A stretch of 9,207 nt of DNA from an uncultured Centipeda sp. (GTDB taxonomy: Bacteria; Bacillota; Negativicutes; Selenomonadales; Selenomonadaceae), in assembly GCA_937925565.1 (NCBI GenBank), contig CALALM010000464.1, positions 1 through 9,207 on the forward strand. The letters run 5' to 3'. How positions within the stretch are numbered: the first letter of the stretch is position 1; each line of letters opens with the position of its first letter. Made by a program: the position numbers and the translations under genes. Below the pieces are notes generated by a model. The model did not search any database. It worked only from the letters and a program-made list of their open reading frames with translations, and had not been told where the DNA came from. This document shows, piece after piece, positions 1 to 5,479 of this stretch.

Positions 1-383
1 AGGCGATGCGTGCGGCATCCTACGACACGGAGGCTGCGCAGCTCATGGGCATCAACGCGAACCGCATCATCTCGATCACGTTCGCCATTGGCTCGGCACT
101 CGCGGCGGTCGCGGGCGTGCTCATCGGCATCTACTACAACTCGATCGACCCGCTGATGGGGCTGATGCCCGGCATCAAAGCGTTCGTTGCGGCGGTATTC
201 GGCGGCATCGGCATCCTGCCGGGCGCGGTCGTCGGCGGGCTCGTCCTCGGCATCGTCGAGGCGTTTATCTCGGGATTCGGCTTCTCGATGTTCCGCGATG
301 CGGCGGCATTCGCCATCCTGATTCTCGTCCTGCTCTTCAAACCCGCAGGAATCTTCGGAAAAAATGTCAAGGAAAAGGTCTAA
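1..383 (+). CDS. livH: Branched-chain amino-acid ABC transporter permease LivH, 3' part
   Basis: This is the C-terminal part of an inner-membrane permease that pairs with LivM to carry leucine, isoleucine and valine (or related amino acids) across the membrane. The open frame runs in from the left edge (first full codon at base 3), so the gene is cut by the window and about 126 residues remain of a family usually near 290-310. Visible are the end of the cytoplasmic EAA coupling loop (EAAQLMGINANR), which docks on the ATPases, then hydrophobic segments including the glycine-rich stretch GGIGILPGAVVGGLVLGIVE, and a final helix before FKPAGIFG, a typical LivH ending. The first in-frame ATG (base 6) lies inside the EAA loop and is not a start. 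The stop is directly followed by the livM ribosome-binding site, so the two genes are cotranscribed. The substrate-binding protein gene is not seen and may lie upstream. Confidence 0.95.
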   Translation, partial: AMRAASYDTEAAQLMGINANRIISITFAIGSALAAVAGVLIGIYYNSIDPLMGLMPGIKAFVAAVFGGIGILPGAVVGGLVLGIVEAFISGFGFSMFRDAAAFAILILVLLFKPAGIFGKNVKEKV

Positions 384-395
384 GGAGGGTTGCAG

Positions 396-1346
396 ATGAA
401 TCTTTTGCAGAAAAATGATCTCAAGATGCTCGTCTTCGCCCTCGTGATCTATGGTGTTATCATGGGGCTGACAAGCGCCGGCATGCTGAGTGCGTTCTGG
501 CAGCTGAACCTCATCTTCGCAGGGATCAACATCATCCTCGCGGCGAGCCTCAACCTGATCAACGGCTACACGGGACAGTTTTCACTCGGGCACGCGGGCT
601 TTATGGCGGTCGGCGCATACGTCGGCGTCGTCCTCACGACGAATTTTGGAGTCCCGTTTCCGCTCGCCATCCTCGTAGGCGGCGTTGCGGCAGGACTCCT
701 CGGCGCACTCATCGGTCTGCCGACACTGCGTCTGCGCGGCGACTACCTCGCCATCGCAACGCTCGGCCTCGGCGAGATCGTCCGCATCGTGATCATCAAC
801 GTTCCCTACGTCGGCGGCGCGGCGGGCTTCAAGGGCATCGCCCACCACACGAACTTTACGTGGGTGTTCTTCCTGATGCTCGTTACGCTTTTCATCATCA
901 AGAATTTTGTCAACTCGCGCCACGGCCGCGCGTGCCTCGCGATCCGCGAGAACGAGATCGCGGCGGAGTCAATGGGCGTCAATACGACGAAGTACAAGGT
1001 GCTCGCGTTCACGATCGGCGCATTCTTCGCGGGTGTTGCGGGCGTGCTCTTCGGACACAATATGTATATCCTCAGCCCCGCCTCGTTCACCTTCATGCAG
1101 TCGTTCAACATCCTCATCATGGTCGTCATGGGCGGCCTCGGCTCGATGACGGGCTCGATCGCGGGCGCGCTCGTCGTGACCTTCCTCTCGGCGGCGCTCG
1201 CGAGCTTCCCGAATGCGCGCATGATCATCTACGCGCTCGCACTCATCCTGCTCATGTTCTACCGCCCGCAGGGTCTCTTCGGCTACGTCGAGGTCACGGC
1301 GATGCAGCCGCTGCGCCGCTTCTTCAAGAAGGGTGGTGAGGCGTAA
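396..1346 (+). CDS. livM: Branched-chain amino-acid ABC transporter permease LivM
   Basis: This is the second permease subunit of the branched-chain amino-acid importer, 316 residues, very hydrophobic with about eight to ten membrane helices. The family signature [18 protein letters not shown] lies at residues 53-70. The cytoplasmic EAA loop is at about 178-200 ([18 protein letters not shown]), and [14 protein letters not shown] at 245-258 matches the conserved late segment. The length fits BraE/LivM proteins without the N-terminal extension of E. coli LivM. I chose the ATG at 396 because GGAGGG at 384-389 sits 6 nt before it. An in-frame TTG at 390 directly abuts that ribosome-binding site and is unlikely to be used. 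The tail ends in a basic stretch (RRFFKKGG). Its stop overlaps the livG start by one base (TAATG), which suggests translational coupling. Confidence 0.95.
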   Translation: MNLLQKNDLKMLVFALVIYGVIMGLTSAGMLSAFWQLNLIFAGINIILAASLNLINGYTGQFSLGHAGFMAVGAYVGVVLTTNFGVPFPLAILVGGVAAGLLGALIGLPTLRLRGDYLAIATLGLGEIVRIVIINVPYVGGAAGFKGIAHHTNFTWVFFLMLVTLFIIKNFVNSRHGRACLAIRENEIAAESMGVNTTKYKVLAFTIGAFFAGVAGVLFGHNMYILSPASFTFMQSFNILIMVVMGGLGSMTGSIAGALVVTFLSAALASFPNARMIIYALALILLMFYRPQGLFGYVEVTAMQPLRRFFKKGGEA

Positions 1347-2116
1347 TGGCAAAGGATTTACTCACCGCAAACGATGTCTCGATGGTCTTTGGCGGTCTCA
1401 AGGCGATCGTCGACTTCAATGTGCACATCAAGAATGGAGAATTACTTGGGCTGATCGGGCCGAACGGCGCGGGCAAAACGACCGCGTTCAACCTCTTTAC
1501 GGGCGTCTACCAGCCGACGACGGGCGAGATCACGTTCAAGGGCAAAAGCATTGTCGGGCTGAAGCCCTACCAGATCACAGAGCGCGGCATTGCGCGCACG
1601 TTCCAGAACATTCGTCTCTTCGGTGAGCTCTCCGTGCTCGACAACGTAAAGATCGCCTACCACTGCCACATGAACTACGGGCTGGTAGAGTCCGTGCTGC
1701 GCCTCGGACGTTACTGGGGCGAGGAGAATCGTCTCACCGAGGAGGCGTACCGCCTGCTCGAGATCTTCCACCTCGCGGACGCGGCAGAGGAGAAGGCAAA
1801 GAACCTGCCCTACGGTGCGCAGCGGCGGCTCGAGATCGCGCGCGCCCTCGCGGCGCAGCCGAGCCTCCTGCTTCTCGACGAGCCGGCGGCGGGCATGAAC
1901 CCGCAGGAGACGCTCGAACTCATGGAGATGATCCGCTGGGTCAAGAAGGAATTCGGCATCACGATCCTCCTCATCGAGCATGACATGGCGCTCGTCATGG
2001 GCATCTGCGAGCGCATCTATGTGCTCGAGTACGGCGCAATCATCGCGAACGGAACTCCTGCGGAGATTCGCTCAAATCCCGAGGTCATCCGTGCATATCT
2101 AGGGGCGGAGGAGTAA
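1346..2116 (+). CDS. livG: Branched-chain amino-acid ABC transporter ATP-binding protein LivG
   Basis: This is a cytoplasmic ATPase subunit, 256 residues, that drives the LivHM channel as a heterodimer with LivF. The Walker A motif GPNGAGKT is at 38-45, the Q-loop glutamine at 87 ([10 protein letters not shown]), and the ABC signature at 154-159 in the LivG form LPYGAQ rather than LSGGQ. Walker B LLLLDEP is at 174-180 and the switch histidine is H212 (IEHDM). The insert between Q-loop and signature (roughly 105-150) and the C-terminal stretch after [12 protein letters not shown] are typical of LivG, so the assignment over LivF is clear. A GGTGAG ribosome-binding site lies at 1335-1340 within the end of livM. 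All catalytic motifs are intact. Substrate preference among branched-chain amino acids, or related substrates such as urea or short amides, cannot be told from the ATPase. Confidence 0.96.
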   Translation: MAKDLLTANDVSMVFGGLKAIVDFNVHIKNGELLGLIGPNGAGKTTAFNLFTGVYQPTTGEITFKGKSIVGLKPYQITERGIARTFQNIRLFGELSVLDNVKIAYHCHMNYGLVESVLRLGRYWGEENRLTEEAYRLLEIFHLADAAEEKAKNLPYGAQRRLEIARALAAQPSLLLLDEPAAGMNPQETLELMEMIRWVKKEFGITILLIEHDMALVMGICERIYVLEYGAIIANGTPAEIRSNPEVIRAYLGAEE

Positions 2117-2117
2117 G

Positions 2118-2855
2118 ATGGCAAACGAAACGAATGCAAAAAAATCCTCCATGCTCCGCGTAACGGATCTGGAGGTCTACTACGGCGCGATTCACGCGCT
2201 CAAGGGGCTCTCGCTCGAAGTGAATGAAGGTGAGATCGTCACCCTCATCGGCGCGAACGGCGCGGGCAAGTCCACGACACTGCGCACGATCTCGGGGCTG
2301 ATCGCGCCGAAGAGCGGCACGATCGAATTCGAGGGCAGGAGCATCGCGGGCACGGGCGCACACGAGATCGTGCGTGCCGGCATCTCGCAGGTGCCCGAGG
2401 GACGACGCATCTTCGCCGAGATGAGCGTGCTTGAGAACCTTGAGCTCGGCGCGTTCACGCGCAGTGACAAGGACGGCATTGCCGCCGACATGGAGATGGT
2501 CTTTACACGCTTCCCGCGCCTCAAGGAGCGCATCGCGCAGCAGGCGGGCACTCTCTCGGGCGGCGAGCAGCAGATGCTCGCGATGGGACGCGCCCTCATG
2601 AGCCGCCCGCGCCTCCTGCTCCTCGACGAGCCGTCGATGGGGCTCGCACCGCTCCTCATCAAGGAGATTTTCTCGATCATCGTGGACATCAACAAGACGG
2701 GCACAACCGTCCTGCTCGTCGAGCAGAACGCAAACATGGCGCTCTCCATCGCCAGCCGCGCCTACGTCCTCGAAACGGGACGCATCACACTGTCCGGCGA
2801 TGCGAGGGAACTGGCGGCAAGTGAGGATGTGCGGAAGGCGTATCTGGGCGGGTAA
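2118..2855 (+). CDS. livF: Branched-chain amino-acid ABC transporter ATP-binding protein LivF
   Basis: This is the second ATPase subunit of the importer, 245 residues, partner of LivG. Walker A GANGAGKS is at 45-52, the Q-loop region at 89-95 (ISQVPEGRR, with Q91), the canonical signature LSGGEQQ at 146-152, and Walker B LLLLDEP at 166-172. The switch position has the LivF-typical VEQNAN (201-206) instead of a histidine. Typical E. coli LivF also has this sequence, so it is not a defect. The start ATG is preceded by GGAGGAG at 2107-2113, inside the end of livG, with only one base between the livG stop and this start. The first 13 residues (NETNAKKSS) form a short polar leader before the ABC fold. 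It is the last gene of the liv block, and a weak hairpin follows 4 nt after its stop. Confidence 0.96.
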   Translation: MANETNAKKSSMLRVTDLEVYYGAIHALKGLSLEVNEGEIVTLIGANGAGKSTTLRTISGLIAPKSGTIEFEGRSIAGTGAHEIVRAGISQVPEGRRIFAEMSVLENLELGAFTRSDKDGIAADMEMVFTRFPRLKERIAQQAGTLSGGEQQMLAMGRALMSRPRLLLLDEPSMGLAPLLIKEIFSIIVDINKTGTTVLLVEQNANMALSIASRAYVLETGRITLSGDARELAASEDVRKAYLGG

Positions 2856-2859
2856 AATC

Positions 2860-2879
2860 GCCCATATTGGGCATCTTTT
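2860..2879 (+). terminator. Weak candidate terminator after livF
   Basis: An inverted repeat GCCCA (2860-2864) and TGGGC (2868-2872) with a 3-nt loop is followed by ATCTTTT. The stem is only 5 bp and the T-run is short and interrupted, so it may stop transcription only partly. Read-through into the CBS-ACT gene is possible. Confidence 0.4.
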
Positions 2880-2964
2880 CCGCCCGATCTGCGCATCCAA
2901 ATCCTCCACATAGGTTTATCTATGCGTCCGGTTTGTCCGCTTGATCGAACGACAAATCTGCTCC

Positions 2965-2977
2965 AATCGGAACGATT
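2965..2977. promoter_or_regulatory. Small palindrome in the livF to CBS-ACT gap, possible operator
   Basis: AATCG-GAA-CGATT is a perfect 5-bp inverted repeat with a 3-nt centre. A second repeat, CATAG (2909-2913) and CTATG (2920-2924), lies upstream in the same 209-nt gap. The gap turns AT-rich from about 2975 toward the gene start, which suits a promoter, but I see no convincing -35/-10 pair. Repeats this short can arise by chance and no known regulator consensus is matched. Confidence 0.2.
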
Positions 2978-3064
2978 TTACATTTCCCGAAAAGGATATT
3001 TCATTCATTAAGGCGAATATTTAGAAACATATCGCACGTATCCATTGGCAAGGAGGAAGCATTT

Positions 3065-3709
3065 ATGTTTGTTGCCAACTGTATGACCAAGAATCCCGTC
3101 ACGATCGGCCCCGACGCAGGCATGGACGATGCGGCAAAACTCATGGACAAGGGGCATTTCCGCCGCCTCCCGGTCGTGGAGCACGGAAAGCTCGTCGGCT
3201 TTTTCACGAATCGCGATCTCCTGCGCGCCTCGCCCTCCTCGGCGACCACACTCGACCGCTACGAACTGCGCACCCTGCTCTCGAAGATCAAGGTTGCCGA
3301 TGTCATGCAGAAGAATGTCATCACCGTTACCGACACGATGACGATCGAGGAAGCCGCGCTCATCATGACGCGCGAGAAGATCGGCGGAGTCCCCGTCCTC
3401 TCCGAGGTCGGCAAGCTCGTCGGCATCATCTCCTCCACGGATATCTTCAAGGCGTTCATTGCCGTCATGGGGCTTGACAGCGGCAAGACACGCCTCACGA
3501 TCGACGTCGCCGACCGCACGGGCGTCCTGCGCGACATCGCGACCGTCCTCGCCGATCTCGACATCAGCATCGACAGCATGGTCACACTGCCGCAGCCGAG
3601 CGGCACCTATCAGATCATCATCCGCGCCGACATCGACGACGTGGACACGGTCAAGGAGCGCCTCTTGGCAAAGGGCTTCACCGTCAGCCATGTCATTCAG
3701 ATTGGCTAA
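3065..3709 (+). CDS. CBS-CBS-ACT domain protein (AcuB-like)
   Basis: This is a 214-residue soluble protein with two CBS domains and a C-terminal ACT domain. CBS1 covers about residues 1-55 (start MFVANCMTKNPVTI, end GKLVGFFTNRDLL). CBS2 covers about 76-130 (KVADVMQKNVITV, then GKLVGIISSTDIF). ACT covers about 142-214, with the typical opening TRLTIDVADRTGVLRDIATV. CBS pairs usually bind adenine nucleotides and ACT domains usually bind amino acids, so a sensor role is likely. No enzymatic domain is present. AcuB of Bacillus, linked to acetoin use, has this architecture, but the name alone does not establish an acetoin role here. AAGGAGG at 3050-3056 lies 8 nt before the ATG. Its position after the branched-chain amino-acid transporter suggests, as inference only, that the ACT domain could sense such an amino acid. 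A strong terminator follows at once, so it is either a single-gene unit or the tail of the liv operon. Confidence 0.88.
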   Translation: MFVANCMTKNPVTIGPDAGMDDAAKLMDKGHFRRLPVVEHGKLVGFFTNRDLLRASPSSATTLDRYELRTLLSKIKVADVMQKNVITVTDTMTIEEAALIMTREKIGGVPVLSEVGKLVGIISSTDIFKAFIAVMGLDSGKTRLTIDVADRTGVLRDIATVLADLDISIDSMVTLPQPSGTYQIIIRADIDDVDTVKERLLAKGFTVSHVIQIG

Positions 3710-3713
3710 ATCG

Positions 3714-3747
3714 AAAAAGCTCTGCCGCACAAAACGGCAGAGTTTTT
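3714..3747. terminator. Bidirectional intrinsic terminator between the CBS-ACT gene and apbE
   Basis: A perfect 8-bp stem CTCTGCCG (3720-3727) and CGGCAGAG (3735-3742) with a 7-nt loop is followed by TTTTT (3743-3747) and preceded by AAAAA (3714-3718). It therefore works as a Rho-independent terminator in both directions. It sits 4 nt after the CBS-ACT stop and 10 nt after the stop of the convergent apbE. Confidence 0.93.
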
Positions 3748-3757
3748 CTATGCGTTC

Positions 3758-4795
3758 TTACTCCTCTACCAGTTTCCCATCCGTGTCGACCAAAATCAGC
3801 CGCGCTCCCGAAAAATCCGCGAGCAGCTTCTTCCCCTCCTCTGCGCCAAGCACGAAGATCGCCGTCGAGAACATATCGGAAAGCGCCCCCATATGTCCCT
3901 GCCATGCCCCCTCCTCCACATCCATCGGCAGGACGACGGTCACGGAAGCGAGCCCCGTCTGCGCAGGATAGCCCGTGCGTGGATCGATGAGATGATGCCA
4001 GCGCCGCCCCTCGTACATAAAGAATCGCTCGTCATCGCCCGAAGAGGAGAGCACTTCGTTTGAAAGGGGTACGACGGAGAGGAGATCAGACCGCTCCACT
4101 CCGCGCGGATTGCGGATGCCGATCTGCCACGGTGCGCCCTCCTCGTTCACGCCCATCCCGAGAATCGAGCTGGTCCCAAGATCTGCGAGCGCATCCGTTA
4201 CGTCCGCACTCTGCCAAGAGTTACGAATACCGTCAAGTGCCAGCCCCTTGATGAGTGCGCCGCGGTCGAACTTCATGCCCGCTTTCATGAGTCTCGCCTC
4301 ATATTTCGTTTGACCGTTCTCCTCCACCGTACGCAGTTCGAGCGCCTCATAGCCGACATGTACGCGTGCCTCCATAACCGCCTCGGCGGACGGCGGCAGC
4401 TTCTCCGTGCGTGCCCGCTCCCAGAGCTGTGTGAGCGTGCCCGCCGTCACATCGAATGCACCGTCCGAACGATGCGCGATCTCCTGTGCGAGGCTCAGTG
4501 TATCATAGAGCGCGGGCGATATCTCCCGCCACTCCCCCGTTCCTGCCGCCGCCTCCACGGCCGCGAGTGCTTCCCCATCCGCATCGCGCTCCGTCTGCGC
4601 GAGCACCGCCATCCCGTCGCGCAGCGCCGCCTGCGACGTGATCTCATCCGCACGCACCACGAGCCGCGCCACCGTCCCCATCACGAGTTTTGTCTCCTCC
4701 GCCGTCACTGTACCCCCGCACCCGCCGAGGAGGAGGACTGCGCAGAAAAGAACCGCAGCAGGAATTTTATACAACGTGAAGAATCTTTCTATCAT
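3758..4795 (-). CDS. apbE: FAD:protein FMN transferase, lipoprotein (ApbE family)
   Basis: This exported flavin transferase moves FMN from FAD onto a threonine (or serine) of target proteins through a phosphoester bond, usually in NqrB/NqrC, RnfG/RnfD or FMN-binding-domain proteins. The 345-residue product starts with a lipoprotein signal: hydrophobic core then lipobox LLGGC, with C26 the likely lipidated residue. Family motifs in order are VMGT (38-41), DGAFDVTAG (111-119), DRGALIKGLALD (177-188), DLGTSSILGMG (205-215), SSGDDERFF (251-259), HHLIDPRTGYPA (267-278), and the metal-site region DMFSTAIFVLG (307-317). I chose the ATG at 4795 because AAAGGAA (complement of 4801-4807) precedes it and the signal peptide begins there. 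The frame stays open to 5338, but that extension is acidic, unrelated and antisense to gtrA. The gene stands alone on the minus strand. No Rnf, Nqr or FMN-binding-domain gene is in the window, so its target is unknown. Confidence 0.94.
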   Translation of the reverse strand: MIERFFTLYKIPAAVLFCAVLLLGGCGGTVTAEETKLVMGTVARLVVRADEITSQAALRDGMAVLAQTERDADGEALAAVEAAAGTGEWREISPALYDTLSLAQEIAHRSDGAFDVTAGTLTQLWERARTEKLPPSAEAVMEARVHVGYEALELRTVEENGQTKYEARLMKAGMKFDRGALIKGLALDGIRNSWQSADVTDALADLGTSSILGMGVNEEGAPWQIGIRNPRGVERSDLLSVVPLSNEVLSSSGDDERFFMYEGRRWHHLIDPRTGYPAQTGLASVTVVLPMDVEEGAWQGHMGALSDMFSTAIFVLGAEEGKKLLADFSGARLILVDTDGKLVEE

Positions 4796-4909
4796 ATGTA
4801 TTCCTTTCAAAGATTCCTTAGATGAACGAGAACGCGACCGCTTGCGCAACGATGTGTTCGCGTGGCGTGCGTACGGCGGTTCACACACAAAAACGATGCG
4901 AGGTGCTCT
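4796..4909. promoter_or_regulatory. Divergent intergenic region between apbE and gtrA
   Basis: This 114-nt gap lies between divergently transcribed genes, so it should hold the promoters of both. The only clear element is the apbE ribosome-binding site near 4801-4807. No convincing -35/-10 pair was found on either strand, and the middle part is GC-rich and codon-like on the plus strand. Confidence 0.35.
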
Positions 4910-5296
4910 ATGCCGCGTTCCAGACTTTACGAAATCGCTCGCTTCGTCCTCGTCGGCGGCGCGTGCTTCATCCTCGACTACGGCCTGCTCTACATCCTCA
5001 CCGAGTACGGAGGCCTTTACTATCTGTTTTCGGCGGGCATCTCCTTCACCGTCTCCGTCCTCGTCAACTACTGGCTCTGCCTCGTCTGCGTCTTTCGCGG
5101 GGCAAACGCACAGACGCGCCGCATGAAGATGCTCTTCTTCGGCTCGAGCATCGCGGGCCTCGGACTCAACCAGCTCCTCATGTGGATGCTTGTTGACCTC
5201 ATAGGCATCTACTATATGATTGCAAAGCTGATCGCTGCCGCCATCGTCATGGTGTGGAACTACATCCTCAAACGCCGCGCCGTCCTCGGCAGATGA
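4910..5296 (+). CDS. GtrA-family membrane protein
   Basis: This is a small integral membrane protein of 128 residues with four predicted helices at about 11-31, 36-62, 73-96 and 100-120, the usual GtrA layout. The family pattern shows in FVLVGGACFILDYGLLYIL (12-30), in ISFTVSVLVNYWLCLVCVF (44-62) and in the final VWNYILKRR (115-123), each an N-Y/F motif followed by basic residues. Proteins of this family are proposed to help flip or transfer polyprenyl-phosphate-linked sugars in O-antigen modification, teichoic-acid or arabinogalactan synthesis, but most members have no tested function. I prefer the ATG at 4910, with GAGGTG at 4900-4905, over an in-frame GTG at 4862 whose 16 extra residues are polar and unlike the family. 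No glycosyltransferase or polysaccharide gene is nearby, so the substrate cannot be inferred. A terminator follows 31 nt after the stop. Confidence 0.87.
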   Translation: MPRSRLYEIARFVLVGGACFILDYGLLYILTEYGGLYYLFSAGISFTVSVLVNYWLCLVCVFRGANAQTRRMKMLFFGSSIAGLGLNQLLMWMLVDLIGIYYMIAKLIAAAIVMVWNYILKRRAVLGR

Positions 5297-5327
5297 ATCC
5301 ATTCTAACAACTTCACACATGGACTTC

Positions 5328-5357
5328 AAGTCTCCCATCGCAAACGGGAGGCTTTTT
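5328..5357 (+). terminator. Intrinsic terminator after gtrA
   Basis: The stem AAGTCTCCC (5328-5336) and GGGAGGCTT (5346-5354) pairs over 9 bp with one G-T wobble and a 9-nt loop, running into TTTTT at 5353-5357. It separates gtrA from the fumarate reductase operon, so that operon needs its own promoter between about 5358 and 5460. Confidence 0.85.
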
Positions 5358-5426
5358 CAAGTGCAGTTTTCTCCACCAAAATGCAGGATTTTTCACCTGT
5401 ATAAGCGAAGTAAAACAGCAATAGTT

Positions 5427-5447
5427 TTTATCAATCATTCGGATAAA
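5427..5447. promoter_or_regulatory. Perfect inverted repeat in the fumarate reductase leader, possible operator
   Basis: TTTATC (5427-5432), a 9-nt spacer and GATAAA (5442-5447) form a perfect 6-bp palindrome 32 nt before the mfrA ATG. The surrounding 120 nt are AT-rich compared with the genes. An imperfect hairpin TGCA-G-TTTT (5362-5370) with AAAATGCA (5378-5385) and a TATAAG hexamer (5400-5405) lie upstream, but the hexamer has no good -35 partner. The palindrome does not match the FNR (TTGAT-N4-ATCAA), CRP or Rex consensus. It could be a repressor site or chance in AT-rich DNA. Confidence 0.3.
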
Positions 5448-5479
5448 TTCTATGTATCAAAAAAGGGGAGACGAAAGCT

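Noticed and set aside
582..1352. Several overlapping long ORFs in other frames inside livM
   Set aside because: They are shadows: arginine- or aspartate-rich low-complexity products from GC-biased third positions, with no motifs or start signals.
1976..1990. Unusual LPYGAQ signature in LivG taken as a defect
   Set aside because: LPYG-type signatures are normal in LivG. Walker A, Walker B and the switch histidine are intact.
2922..3011. 29-codon ORF starting at an ATG in the livF to CBS-ACT gap
   Set aside because: There is no ribosome-binding site, no recognisable sequence, and it overlaps the palindromes. Most likely chance.
4796..5338. Long N-terminal extension of the apbE reading frame (181 extra codons, minus strand)
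   Set aside because: It is antisense to gtrA, rich in acidic and arginine residues with no domain, and a lipoprotein signal with a good ribosome-binding site begins at 4795. High-GC DNA commonly leaves such frames open.
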